The translations under genes and the position numbers were made by a program. Shown one piece after another: positions 37,366-44,779 of a stretch of DNA of 64,000 nucleotides; positions within the stretch are counted from its first letter, which is position 1; each line of letters starts with the position of its first letter. The notes below the pieces were generated by a model. That model searched no databases, was not told where the DNA came from, and saw only the letters and a program-made list of their open reading frames with translations. Origin of the DNA: Sunxiuqinia elliptica (GTDB lineage: Bacteria; Bacteroidota; Bacteroidia; Bacteroidales; Prolixibacteraceae); assembly GCF_900113005.1 (NCBI RefSeq), contig NZ_FONW01000001.1, forward strand, positions 496,001 to 560,000, written 5' to 3'.

Positions 37366-37743
37366 GAAGTAGAAGCGAAATCTAAATCGAACTTTCGTTT
37401 GTTTTTCAATAAGCTAAGATAAAAATTAATTATCACCAAATACCTGACTGAGCGGTATTGTGGCTGCTTTTGTGCAAAAGAAATAACAAACTTGGCGTTG
37501 AGCTTGTTTGTGGGAGGGGGCTTAAAAATTAGCAGAAGAGCTTTCCAGGAAAGTCAATTTTTATGACAATTAATCAATTGATGAAGGGGTAATTATTTTA
37601 AGATTTGAGACTTGCTTGGCGGTATGGAACAAAAATTAAAAAATGTCGCATGCGGCAATTGTTGGTGAAAAAATGAATGCCTACGCAACGTTTTACCGGC
37701 TTGAAACATCTTCTAACACATAAACCTGATTAAGTTTTGACGA
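37366..37743. other. Divergent intergenic region, no gene seen
   Basis: This 378-bp gap separates the divergent TPR kinase and DUF4377 lipoprotein. I find no coding signal. It has an 8-bp palindrome CGCATGCG (37647-37654) within a slightly longer dyad, and only an imperfect -7-like box near 37735. Confidence 0.4.
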
Positions 37744-38397
37744 ATGAAGAAATTAAATTTCTTTTTTGGATTCCTGGTATTAAGTGTATTGCTATCGGCC
37801 TGCCTGAAAGATGATGAGGGTGACAAAGAAAAGCTGGTGGAGTTAACAATTTATGCTGAAACCGGCTATGGAGGGAGTGTTTTAAGTGATATATGGACCG
37901 AGCCACTGGTCTTTTCTGATAGCGATGATGCCAACAAACGCTTGCTGGTGGATATCATCACAGAGGGAATTGACTTTGACTATGAGCGGGGCTATGAGTA
38001 TGTCTTTAAGGCGAAAAAGGTTTGGATGAAAGAACCTCCGCAAGATGTTTCCTCGGTTAAATATGTTCTGGAAGAGCTCATTTCACGGGAAAAAGTGATT
38101 ACCGTAGATCGGGAAGAAGAAATGGAGCTTTTGATTTCAGCCGAAACCGTTCAGTTTATTCCCCGGTATCCTTTGGAATATGTGGAAATCGATGGAGGGC
38201 AGGTTCCTAAAATTTACGATGCTTTGAGGGCTCGAAAAGTAGATTCTAGTAGTTGGATGGCGATACCAGAAATTGAAGGGTTTGAGTTTGAACCGGGCTA
38301 TGAGTATGTTGTAAAAGTCAGGAAACATACGCAGGCTGAGCCATACGCCATGCACTACCAATTCTTGGAACTGGTGTCCAAAACGGAGAAAAGCTAA
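37744..38397 (+). CDS. Lipoprotein with two DUF4377-like repeats
   Basis: Lipoprotein of 217 residues with a signal ending in the lipobox LLSAC. Two related halves are visible. The first (about 30-110) ends FDYERGYEYVFKAKKVW followed by VKYVLEELIS. The second (about 125-217) ends FEFEPGYEYVVKVRKH followed by YQFLELVSKTEK. The pattern EPGYEYxxKxxK then a Y.LxELxS strand is that of DUF4377, a domain of unknown function found in Bacteroidota lipoproteins and in HslJ-like secreted proteins. A tandem duplication inside one gene is likely. No function can be assigned. It is a single gene between divergent and convergent neighbours. Confidence 0.82.
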   Translation: MKKLNFFFGFLVLSVLLSACLKDDEGDKEKLVELTIYAETGYGGSVLSDIWTEPLVFSDSDDANKRLLVDIITEGIDFDYERGYEYVFKAKKVWMKEPPQDVSSVKYVLEELISREKVITVDREEEMELLISAETVQFIPRYPLEYVEIDGGQVPKIYDALRARKVDSSSWMAIPEIEGFEFEPGYEYVVKVRKHTQAEPYAMHYQFLELVSKTEKS

Positions 38398-38420
38398 AAT
38401 GCTTGGAAGGATGGTGCGCT

Positions 38421-39197
38421 TTAATAGGCGATACTGCTGTTCAACAATTCTTTAACCTCTTTTCGATAGCTTCGCCCAATATTAAGTCTAACATCATCAA
38501 CTAAAACTTCATTGAAAGAACGTTCTTTGATACGTTCGGTATTGATAATAAACGAACGGTGAATTCTTAAAAAAGTGTCTGGCAACCGGGAATTCAAATG
38601 ACTGATCTTCTCTTTACTTACGATTTCATCATTAACTGTGATGATTCGAATATAATCGGATAAACTTTCAATGTAAACGATGTCGTCATACGGGATTTTG
38701 GCAATTTTTCGGTTGGACATAATCTCGAGAAAGGATTTCTTCATTTTCTCTTTCTCCTCTAAGAGTTGTTGAATGACTTGCCTATTCTCCATGATTTGAC
38801 TCATCATTAATAAAAAGGAGCCTACAAATACCAAGAGGTACAATATGGCAGCCAATAGAATAATTTGGGCTGCATTGGGGCTTAAGTGTTGATACCGAAG
38901 GCTTACCAGGTATACATAACAAAAGACCAGGACCAGCATTTCAAGGTATAAGGAAATAATGGCTGTATAAACGGTATATATTGTAAATCGAAGATATCTT
39001 TTTGTGAGAAAAAATTTAGGGACAAGGACATAGTTGAAAAAATAGGAGGTTCCTAAAACAACCGGAAGAAGCATGGAGACAAAGAAAAATGCCGCTCTGT
39101 TGTTGCCCCATGAAAAACCAAAAACGACGGTTAAAACGAGTGTCACAAAAGTCCAATACCCGATATGATAGTTGATGTTTTCTGATCTTTTGTTCAT
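38421..39197 (-). CDS. LytTR-family DNA-binding protein with membrane N-terminus
   Basis: Regulator of 258 residues. The first 135 residues hold four hydrophobic segments (e.g. YWTFVTLVLTVVFGFSW and IILLAAILYLLVFVGSFLL), then a short coiled linker. The C-terminal LytTR domain (about 155-258) has IPYDDIVYIESLSDYIRII and FLRIHRSFIINTERI, the standard core motifs. LytTR proteins bind direct repeats in promoters; the membrane part presumably senses or anchors. There is no receiver domain. It is divergent from an ExbB-like membrane gene, with a 12-bp perfect palindrome in the shared 153-bp promoter region. Confidence 0.9.
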   Translation of the reverse strand: MNKRSENINYHIGYWTFVTLVLTVVFGFSWGNNRAAFFFVSMLLPVVLGTSYFFNYVLVPKFFLTKRYLRFTIYTVYTAIISLYLEMLVLVFCYVYLVSLRYQHLSPNAAQIILLAAILYLLVFVGSFLLMMSQIMENRQVIQQLLEEKEKMKKSFLEIMSNRKIAKIPYDDIVYIESLSDYIRIITVNDEIVSKEKISHLNSRLPDTFLRIHRSFIINTERIKERSFNEVLVDDVRLNIGRSYRKEVKELLNSSIAY

Positions 39198-39216
39198 TTC
39201 TTATTTATCATTTTTA

Positions 39217-39228
39217 GCTAAATTTAGC
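39217..39228. promoter_or_regulatory. 12-bp palindrome upstream of the LytTR gene
   Basis: GCTAAATTTAGC is a perfect palindrome 20 bp before the LytTR ATG. It also contains a near-match to the -7 box (TAAATTTA), so it could be an operator overlapping a promoter. Function is inferred from position only. Confidence 0.35.
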
Positions 39229-39350
39229 AAAGAAATAAGAACCACAAGTTTAGGGTCGACAGATAACCCTTTAAGAGCCGGATTCGACCTTGATGAAAAT
39301 CGCAATCTCACGTAATTTGGCAGAAGTATTCATCAGAAAAAACGATTATT

Positions 39351-39761
39351 ATGAAAAACTTATTTTACATGGGTGGTCCTGAGTTTATGGCTGCGGTCAC
39401 AATCTTATTCATTATTACCACCGCTTGGATTATCTATCATTTTGTTGTTGGTTATACGTTGAAAGAACCTGATCTGGAAAAATCGTTACGTAAGATTGGT
39501 TATGGAAAAACACTGGGCTTATTTACTCTGGTAATCGGAATTCTTGGTCAGATGCTTGGGCTATTTGCGATGTTTTCGGCCATTGAAGAAGCTACAGGAC
39601 TAGGGAAGGAGATTGATCCTACTTTAGTATTTGGAGGCCTAAAAGTTACCATGATTGTTCCGATATATGGGGTACTGGTTTATCTATTTGCCCTGTTGTT
39701 ATGTTTTGCCGGCAAGTTAATTCTAGAGAAAAGGATTGCTAGTCAGGCTGAAACAAACTAA
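39351..39761 (+). CDS. Small MotA/TolQ/ExbB-like membrane protein
   Basis: Protein of 136 residues with three hydrophobic segments. The first is near residues 12-33. The second and third (GLFTLVIGILGQMLGLFAMF at about 56-75, and VTMIVPIYGVLVYLFALLLC at about 101-120) are joined by a loop with EEATGLGKEIDPTLVFGGLK. This resembles the last two helices of ExbB/TolQ/MotA proton channels, but the protein is much shorter than ExbB (about 230 residues) and no ExbD partner is nearby. Such short proteins are common next to LytTR-type genes in Bacteroidota. A function in ion-driven energy transfer is unproven. Confidence 0.72.
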   Translation: MKNLFYMGGPEFMAAVTILFIITTAWIIYHFVVGYTLKEPDLEKSLRKIGYGKTLGLFTLVIGILGQMLGLFAMFSAIEEATGLGKEIDPTLVFGGLKVTMIVPIYGVLVYLFALLLCFAGKLILEKRIASQAETN

Positions 39762-39897
39762 ATAAGTTGAGTCTGCACTAGCCAGCAATTAAACTAATCT
39801 TTGTTGCCCCAGTTATTTTTGCGAGAGTCATTTAACCCTGGGGTGGACAAAATTGCTGATGGTCATTACTTGCTTCTCCGTCTATTCAAAGGAGCTT

Positions 39898-39930
39898 ACT
39901 GATCGGATGACTTCAAGTCATCTGATCAGT
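39898..39930. repeat. Near-perfect hairpin downstream of the methyltransferase pseudogene
   Basis: The 16-bp arms ACTGATCGGATGACTT and AAGTCATCTGATCAGT match at 15 of 16 positions around a single C. On the minus strand it lies 5 bp after the pseudogene stop at 39936. There is no T-tract, so it is more likely an RNA-stability or palindromic element than a classical terminator. Confidence 0.6.
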
Positions 39931-39935
39931 TGGAT

Positions 39936-40523
39936 TTATTTGTGTTTCGTTATTTTGTATATCTTGATTACAGGATCGAACGTATCAAAACGACTATACT
40001 TTATGCCTTGGATGGAGTTTAACAAACCTTCTGTAAATCCTTCTTTTTTATAGTTTCGAAAATTGGAGTAATGGTTTGTAAACCTTTGATCCAGCCATAA
40101 TAGCATGTTCTGTTTGAGGTTTCTGGGGTTACTGAATCCACAAACAATGGTTATTTCTGAGGTGGCTATGATTTTCTTTAATAAATCAATTGATTCTCTC
40201 TAGGTCAGAATATGGAAAAGTAGACTCGCAATCGAATAATCCTTTTTAAGGTCTGTAAAAGGTTCTGTCACCAAATTTATGATTCTAAAATCAAGCTTGC
40301 TTACTTGTTCTTCTTCTTTACGTTTCCTGGCATAGGAAATCAATTGCGTTGATTTATCTAGTCCAATTCCTGACCTAATTTTAGTTGAAAGTTTAAACAG
40401 TAAATCTCCATTTCCGCATCCAAATTCCACGACAGATGTATTGGGCTCTATAAGTTCGATAATTTGGTGGCGTATTGGGCTTAAATATTTATCTACGGTA
40501 TTTACTTTAACTATTCCTTTCAT
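39936..40523 (-). pseudogene. Class I SAM-dependent methyltransferase broken by an in-frame TAG
   Basis: The frame from the ATG at 40523 encodes a Rossmann methyltransferase with motif I VVEFGCGNGDLLFKL and a following GIGLDKSTQLISYARK, then reaches TAG at 40200-40202 after 107 residues. The same frame continues without another stop for 87 codons to TAA at 39936, through SIDLLKKIIATSEITIVCGF and FTNHYSNFRNYKKEG to YKITKHK. That tail reads like a normal methyltransferase C-terminus, so a single substitution (for example AAG or CAG to TAG) has split the gene. The start lies 3 bp after the stop of the upstream lipoprotein, so the two were one operon. Readthrough or a sequence error is the alternative. 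Confidence 0.75.
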
Positions 40524-40526
40524 ACT

Positions 40527-40898
40527 TTATTCAGTAATAATGCAAATTCGGGTTGTGTCATTAACTCCCAAACTTGTCCCATCAGATCCTCGATTCAGGA
40601 TAAGCCCAACGGTGTCTTTGCCTGTAAAGTTACTTAAAGGAGTGTATTCATAGAATATTGAGCTACCAGAAAGTTCTCGATAAAGTTTATTCACCCTGGC
40701 ATTTTGGGGGGGGGCAAAGATCCATGCACCTTCCTCATCTCCAAAGGTGCCCAAGTCGATTTTTAGAGTTGTTCCATTTTCTATTTTGATCTCTTCCTGA
40801 ATAGGGGAGTTGACGATTTTTTCGTGGGGTAAATCATCTTGTGTTGAACAAGAAATAAGGATCAACAAACTGATAAGAATAGCTAGTTTCGTCTTCAT
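40527..40898 (-). CDS. Small lipoprotein of unknown function with a C9 tract
   Basis: Protein of 123 residues with a short lipoprotein signal (lipobox LLILISC). The mature part contains a beta-rich segment, TTLKIDLGTFGDEEGAWIF then SIFYEYTPLSNFTGKDTVGL, which recalls Ig-like or cadherin-type strands (the FTGKDT pattern is common in bacterial Ig-like repeats). No domain can be named with confidence. Codons around residue 64 (FAPPQ) contain a run of nine C on the coding strand (plus-strand G-run 40706-40714), a slippage-prone tract. It is the first gene of a two-gene unit with the broken methyltransferase. Confidence 0.7.
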   Translation of the reverse strand: MKTKLAILISLLILISCSTQDDLPHEKIVNSPIQEEIKIENGTTLKIDLGTFGDEEGAWIFAPPQNARVNKLYRELSGSSIFYEYTPLSNFTGKDTVGLILNRGSDGTSLGVNDTTRICIITE

Positions 40899-41061
40899 TG
40901 TACTGGTTCTTAGTTTATGCCATTAAGATGATGGGAATGCCGAATTGGTTGCGTTTTATGTTATCCAATTATGACAGGCCAGTTTTTGCTTCCCCTTCCA
41001 AGCAGCCGATCAGTTGTATGCTACCGTTTCTTGTTTTATACTTTCGCTTGTTTAAAGTCAA

Positions 41062-41296
41062 GTCGTTATTGTTTGAGTTGAACCTGCCATTGCAGTACTT
41101 CAAGCAGTCGTTGTTTAAGTTGAACTTGCCGTTGTTGCACTTCAAGCAGTCGTTGTTTGAGTTGAACTTGTCGTTGCAGTACTTCAAGTAGTTGTTGTTT
41201 GAGTTGAACTTGTTGTTGCAGCACTTCAAGCGGTTGTTGTTTGAGTTGAACTTGCCGTTGTTGCACTTCAAGTAGTCGTTACTTAAGTTGAATTCT
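41062..41296. repeat. Tandem 42-bp repeat, about 5.5 copies
   Basis: The units begin at 41062, 41107, 41149, 41191, 41233 and 41275 (partial). Unit one has 3 extra bases; the others are exactly 42 bp and 80-95 percent alike by eye. Each runs GTCGTTGTTTGAGTTGAACT then TGCCGTTG and CACTTCAAG. Because 42 is a multiple of 3, several frames stay open. On the minus strand one frame reads as two heptads per unit (LLEVLQ.QVQLKQ.), a perfect-looking coiled coil, but stops flank it on both sides. It is probably a minisatellite or the relic of a coiled-coil gene. It lies 88 bp upstream of the promoter of the first cobalamin riboswitch. Confidence 0.85.
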
Positions 41297-41384
41297 TACA
41301 GCAAGCCCAAGCGCAATTCAACCAGAAACTTGGCCAGACAAATCATCCGGTGCAATCTTTCCCGCTATTCCCAAAATTATTTTC

Positions 41385-41392
41385 TACTTTTG
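41385..41392 (+). promoter_or_regulatory. Promoter -7 box for B12 operon 1
   Basis: TACTTTTG matches TAnnTTTG in the context TTTCTACTTTTGCG, almost the same as the box before the second riboswitch (TTTCTACATTTGTCG). Transcription would start at the 5' edge of the riboswitch. Confidence 0.6.
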
Positions 41393-41394
41393 CG

Positions 41395-41600
41395 ATGTTC
41401 TGGTGGTTGACTTTCTATTGAAGCACTTTTTTGTGCGCCAGACTGAAAGCACCTTAATAAGGGAATCCGGTGTAAATCCGGAGCAGTCCCCGCTGCTGTA
41501 AGCCTGTTTTTATTTCTTCGGAACTTACGCCACTGCCCCATTTGTGGGTGGGAAGGCCTGAAGATGGGCGAGCCAGAAGACCTGCCAGTAACTTTGATTG
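41395..41600 (+). promoter_or_regulatory. Cobalamin riboswitch 1
   Basis: Leader RNA upstream of the DUF71-btuF-cobO-btuCD genes. Conserved aptamer segments are present in order: GGGAATCCGGTG (41461-41472) with AAATCCGGAGCAGTCCCCGC, CTGCTGTAAGC, GCCACTGCCCC, GTGGGAAGGC, and the B12 box GCCAGAAGACCTGCC (41572-41586). Binding of a cobalamin should shut off expression, as is general for this class. About 85 nt separate it from the first ATG, enough for a start-site-masking platform; a terminator hairpin with a T-run is not obvious, so translational control is more likely (inference). The exact 5' boundary is estimated. Confidence 0.93.
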
Positions 41601-41686
41601 TTTAACCGGATCTTCGGGAAAAAAGGTCGTCGGGAACAGCGTTTCCTGCCAATTAATTTTCTCTGAGGCTAAATGAATTAGCTATT

Positions 41687-42334
41687 ATGATTGTATTTTC
41701 TTCGTGGAGCGGAGGTAAAGATTGCATGTTGGCCCTGCATCGGGTGCTTCAGCAAAACGACTACCAGCTACATGCCTTATTGAACATGTGCGATCGCGAA
41801 AGTCAAAACTCCCGTTCTCATGGGCTGAAAAAAGAATTGGTGCAGCGACAAGCCGCAGCAATGAATGTGCGTTTGGTACAGCAGGATACCAGCCGTGGCG
41901 AATATGAAAAAGATTTCAAACAGGCAGTCAGGCAGATGCAAGAAGTGGGTGTTGAGGCCGGCGTGTTTGGCGATATTTACCTGGAAGAGCATCGAACCTG
42001 GATTGAGCGGGTTTGCAGTGACCTGGGAATTCAGGCTATTTTCCCTTTGTGGGGCGAGTCTACCGAAGCATTGGCTGTCGAGTTGGTAACCGAAGGGTTC
42101 AAGCCGCTATTGGTATCGGTGCATACCGATCATCTGTCGCGCCAGTTTCTGGGTCGAATTTACGATCAGGAGTTCATTAATGAACTGCGGACGATGGAAG
42201 GAATGGATGTCTGTGCCGAGAATGGCGAGTTCCATACCTTTGTGATTGATGGGCCACTGTTTAAACAGCCGGTGGCTTATGAGCGAGGCATGGATTACCT
42301 GAAAGATAATCACTGGTTTTTGGATCTAAATTAG
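41687..42334 (+). CDS. DUF71/COG2102 PP-loop ATPase, B12-salvage type
   Basis: PP-loop ATP pyrophosphatase of 215 residues, cytosolic. The ATP-binding PP-loop is SSWSGGKDCMLAL (about 5-17). The family motifs GVFGDIYLEEHRTWIERVC and IFPLWGES (about 86-125) and the C-terminal NGEFHTFVIDGPLF are all intact. The eukaryotic/archaeal relative Dph6 makes diphthamide, but bacteria lack that pathway. A 2012 comparative-genomics study of DUF71 (de Crecy-Lagard and co-workers, Biology Direct) predicted a bacterial subgroup in B12 salvage, and this gene's place right behind a cobalamin riboswitch fits that subgroup. An ATP-dependent amide-forming step on a corrinoid or its side chain is inference. Confidence 0.88.
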   Translation: MIVFSSWSGGKDCMLALHRVLQQNDYQLHALLNMCDRESQNSRSHGLKKELVQRQAAAMNVRLVQQDTSRGEYEKDFKQAVRQMQEVGVEAGVFGDIYLEEHRTWIERVCSDLGIQAIFPLWGESTEALAVELVTEGFKPLLVSVHTDHLSRQFLGRIYDQEFINELRTMEGMDVCAENGEFHTFVIDGPLFKQPVAYERGMDYLKDNHWFLDLN

Positions 42335-42343
42335 AATAGCACG

Positions 42344-43159
42344 ATGATGAAAAAAATAATAGGCTCATTGCTGTTTGTGCTGGTGTTGCTCAGCGCTTCA
42401 GCTCAAACACCAAAACGGATTATTTCGCTGGCACCATCGCTGACGAAGAACTTGTACCTGCTGGATGCAGAAGATTTGTTGGTGGGTTGCACCAGCTATT
42501 GTGCCCTGCAGGCCGAAACCGATGCTGAAATTGTCGCTTCAGCAATTCAGGTGAACTACGAAAAGGCGGTTATGCTTAAGCCCGACCTGTTGATTACCAC
42601 TTCGCTAACCAAGCCCAAGACCATCGAGACCTTTAAAAAGTTAGGAGTTGAAGTGCTGGAGTTCCCATCGCCTAAATCGTTCTATCAGATTTGTGAGCAG
42701 TTTATTCTGTTGGGCGAAAAAGTGGGCAAGAAAGAGCTGGCCGAACAGCTAATTTCGGAGGCTAAAAGCCGGATGGAGATCATTAAACAGAAAGTACCCC
42801 AAGAAGGCCCTCGCCAGAAGATCTTTATGCAGATTGGGGCAAACCCCTTGTTTGCCGTGGTTCCCAACACTTTTATGAACGACTTTATCCGCTTTTCAGG
42901 AACGGAGAACATTGCTGATGACCTGAAAGTGGGAAGCATCAACCGGGAGACCGTGCTCATTCGCAACCCCGATATCATCATTGTGGTGTTGATGGGTTCG
43001 CTGGGAGCTGAAGAAAAAGACCATTGGGAAAAGTTTGAGGCACTCAGTGCGGTGAAAAAGGATCAGGTGTTTATTGTGAATGCCGATAAAACCTGTAGTC
43101 CGACACCCATTTCGTTTGTTGAAGCACTGGATGAGTTAATCGCCAAAATTTACAAGTAA
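42344..43159 (+). CDS. btuF: Corrinoid ABC transporter substrate-binding protein
   Basis: Periplasmic binding protein of 271 residues with a Sec signal peptide (to about SASAQ). The two-lobed, helix-backbone fold of the BtuF/FepB class is suggested by KRIISLAPSLTKNLYLLDAEDLLVGCTSYC at the start (shown here only as a pattern), LKPDLLITTSL in the middle, and PDIIIVVLMGSLG and ALDELIAKIYK at the end. It would hand corrinoids to the BtuCD permease encoded downstream. The cobO gene overlaps its stop by one base (TAATG), so translation is coupled. B12 rather than siderophore or haem specificity is taken from the riboswitch and the cob genes around it. Confidence 0.92.
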   Translation: MMKKIIGSLLFVLVLLSASAQTPKRIISLAPSLTKNLYLLDAEDLLVGCTSYCALQAETDAEIVASAIQVNYEKAVMLKPDLLITTSLTKPKTIETFKKLGVEVLEFPSPKSFYQICEQFILLGEKVGKKELAEQLISEAKSRMEIIKQKVPQEGPRQKIFMQIGANPLFAVVPNTFMNDFIRFSGTENIADDLKVGSINRETVLIRNPDIIIVVLMGSLGAEEKDHWEKFEALSAVKKDQVFIVNADKTCSPTPISFVEALDELIAKIYK

Positions 43160-43686
43160 TGAAACGAGGATTAGTACATATTTATACCGGAACTGGAAAA
43201 GGAAAAACAACAGCTGCCGTTGGATTGGGAGCCCGCGCTTTGGGGCAGGGGTTTAAAGTGGTGTATGCTCACTTTATGAAACGTCCGGAGTTGTATGGTT
43301 ATCATGAAATTGACAGCTTGAAAGCCTTGGGTGCAACCATCATGGGATTTACCGACGGACATCCGCATTTCAATAAGGAGGTGACTCCGGAAATGCTGAA
43401 AAAGCAAGTGGCTGATGCCTTGATGTATCTGTCGGGTTACCTGCAAAGTTCCTCTCCCGACCTGTTGATCATGGACGAAATCGTCATTTGTGTGCGCGAC
43501 GGTTTTCTGGATGAAGCGGAACTCATTAACTTTATTGACGCCAAACCAGAGGGAATGGAATTGGTGTTAACGGGCCGTGGAGTCACTCCTGGCTTGATTG
43601 AGAAAGCCAATTACGTGTCGGAAATCAACAAGGTGAAACATCCTTTCGATGAGGGAATACCAAGTCGGAAGGGAATTGAGTTTTAA
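43159..43686 (+). CDS. cobO: Corrinoid adenosyltransferase (CobO/CobA type)
   Basis: Cytosolic P-loop enzyme of 175 residues that transfers the 5'-deoxyadenosyl group of ATP to the reduced cobalt of corrinoids. The N-terminal loop GTGKGKTTAAVGLGARALG is the CobO/CobA-type P-loop, where ATP binds in the reverse sense (family knowledge). Other hallmarks are VYAHFMKRP, DLLIMDEIVICVRDG and LVLTGRGVTPGLIEKANYVSE. It overlaps the btuF stop by one base and is followed 72 bp later by btuC. In a salvage setting it adenosylates imported cobinamide or cobalamin so that CobU, CbiP and CobS can use it. It is unrelated to PduO-type transferases. Confidence 0.95.
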   Translation: MKRGLVHIYTGTGKGKTTAAVGLGARALGQGFKVVYAHFMKRPELYGYHEIDSLKALGATIMGFTDGHPHFNKEVTPEMLKKQVADALMYLSGYLQSSSPDLLIMDEIVICVRDGFLDEAELINFIDAKPEGMELVLTGRGVTPGLIEKANYVSEINKVKHPFDEGIPSRKGIEF

Positions 43687-43758
43687 GACAAAAATGTAAA
43701 TCCAGCCCGGAAGGGCCGAACCCTTAGAAACGAAAAAAAAGAACCAAAAGAATAACAA

Positions 43759-44778
43759 GTGCCTACGCATAAGAAATACATTAAGTGGTTGATGGCTATC
43801 CTGGTGTTGGCAGCTGCATTGCTGGCATCCGCTATTGTTGGCCTATCGGTTGGAGAGTTGAAGCTAAGCCTGGCTGATGTTTGGCGCATGCTGGTTCATG
43901 GCGGCGAAGCAGATAGCATGGAATACCTGTTAATTTCGCAGGTGCGTTTGCCCCGGGTTATTCTAGGAATTGCTGTTGGCGGGGCGCTGAGCCTGGCCGG
44001 AGTTGTTTTGCAAGGGATTTACCGAAATCCATTGGTCGAGCCGTTTACCTTGGGGATCTCAGGTGGCGCCTCGCTTGGGGTTGCTTTTACCATTGTTACT
44101 GGCTTGCATTTGGCATTTGGCTCGTTTATGTTGCCGCTTTTCGGCTTTATTGGCGCCTTTGTAATTATTTTCCTGGTATATACGCTTAGTACGCGGCGAG
44201 GCTCAATCAACATTCAAAACATGCTGTTGACCGGGGTGATGATTAGTTTCATCGCATCATCCGCCATGATGTTTCTGATGGCAACCACCAGTTCCGATAA
44301 TCTGCATGGCATCGTGTTTTGGATCATGGGATCGCTGGATGAGCCGGATACCGGCTTAATTTATTTTACCCTGATCGCTGGCCTGGTGGTGCTGGGTATT
44401 TCCTATCTTTTTGTGCAGCCGCTGAACGCCTTGCGTTTGGGTGAGGAGAAAGCCATGCATTTGGGTTTCAATACCAATGTGGTTATTCGGGTGATGTTTT
44501 TGCTGGCCTCCTTGTTGGCCGGAATTTGCGTTTCGGTTGCCGGGGTGATTGGCTTTGTGGGCTTAATTATTCCGCATGTATTGCGCTTGATGTTTGGTCA
44601 CGACTACCGGATTTTGTTGATTGGTTCTTTCCTGCTCGGAGGGATTTTTCTGGTGCTATCGGATGTGGTAGCCCGGACCATTATTTCTCCAAACGAGCTT
44701 CCTATCGGGGTGATCACTGGGATTGTTGGTGGCTTGGTGTTTTTAGTGTTGATGAGTCAAAAACGAAAGGGGAACTAG
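43759..44778 (+). CDS. btuC: FecCD-family ABC permease, corrinoid importer
   Basis: Integral membrane permease of 339 residues with about nine or ten hydrophobic helices. Family markers are VRLPRVILGIAVGGALSLAG, LQGIYRNPLVEPFTLGISGG (a variant of the NPLAxPxxLG motif) and GFVGLIIPHVLRLMFGHDYR, the coupling region that docks on BtuD. The frame starts with GTG at 43759; an ATG 33 bp later would trim ten residues before the first helix and cannot be excluded. It is followed by btuD after a single base, so the two are translationally linked. Specificity for B12 comes from context; iron-siderophore permeases look very similar. Confidence 0.92.
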   Translation: MPTHKKYIKWLMAILVLAAALLASAIVGLSVGELKLSLADVWRMLVHGGEADSMEYLLISQVRLPRVILGIAVGGALSLAGVVLQGIYRNPLVEPFTLGISGGASLGVAFTIVTGLHLAFGSFMLPLFGFIGAFVIIFLVYTLSTRRGSINIQNMLLTGVMISFIASSAMMFLMATTSSDNLHGIVFWIMGSLDEPDTGLIYFTLIAGLVVLGISYLFVQPLNALRLGEEKAMHLGFNTNVVIRVMFLLASLLAGICVSVAGVIGFVGLIIPHVLRLMFGHDYRILLIGSFLLGGIFLVLSDVVARTIISPNELPIGVITGIVGGLVFLVLMSQKRKGN

Positions 44779-44779
44779 A

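Noticed and set aside
39853-40053. Possible 66-residue plus-strand membrane protein
   Set aside because: It is the opposite strand of the methyltransferase pseudogene tail and a hairpin; the minus-strand reading is clearly protein-like.
40200-40202. TAG as a recoded sense codon (pyrrolysine)
   Set aside because: No pyrrolysine genes are seen, the gene is not a methylamine methyltransferase, and Bacteroidota are not known for this recoding. Simple mutation is the better reading.
40898-41271. Open frames on both strands across the 42-bp repeats
   Set aside because: They are open only because the unit length is a multiple of three. Starts are unconvincing, the plus and minus frames conflict, and the coiled-coil frame is closed by stops on both sides without a leader.
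41062-41296. CRISPR array
   Set aside because: Units are directly contiguous with no unique spacers, and no cas gene is present.
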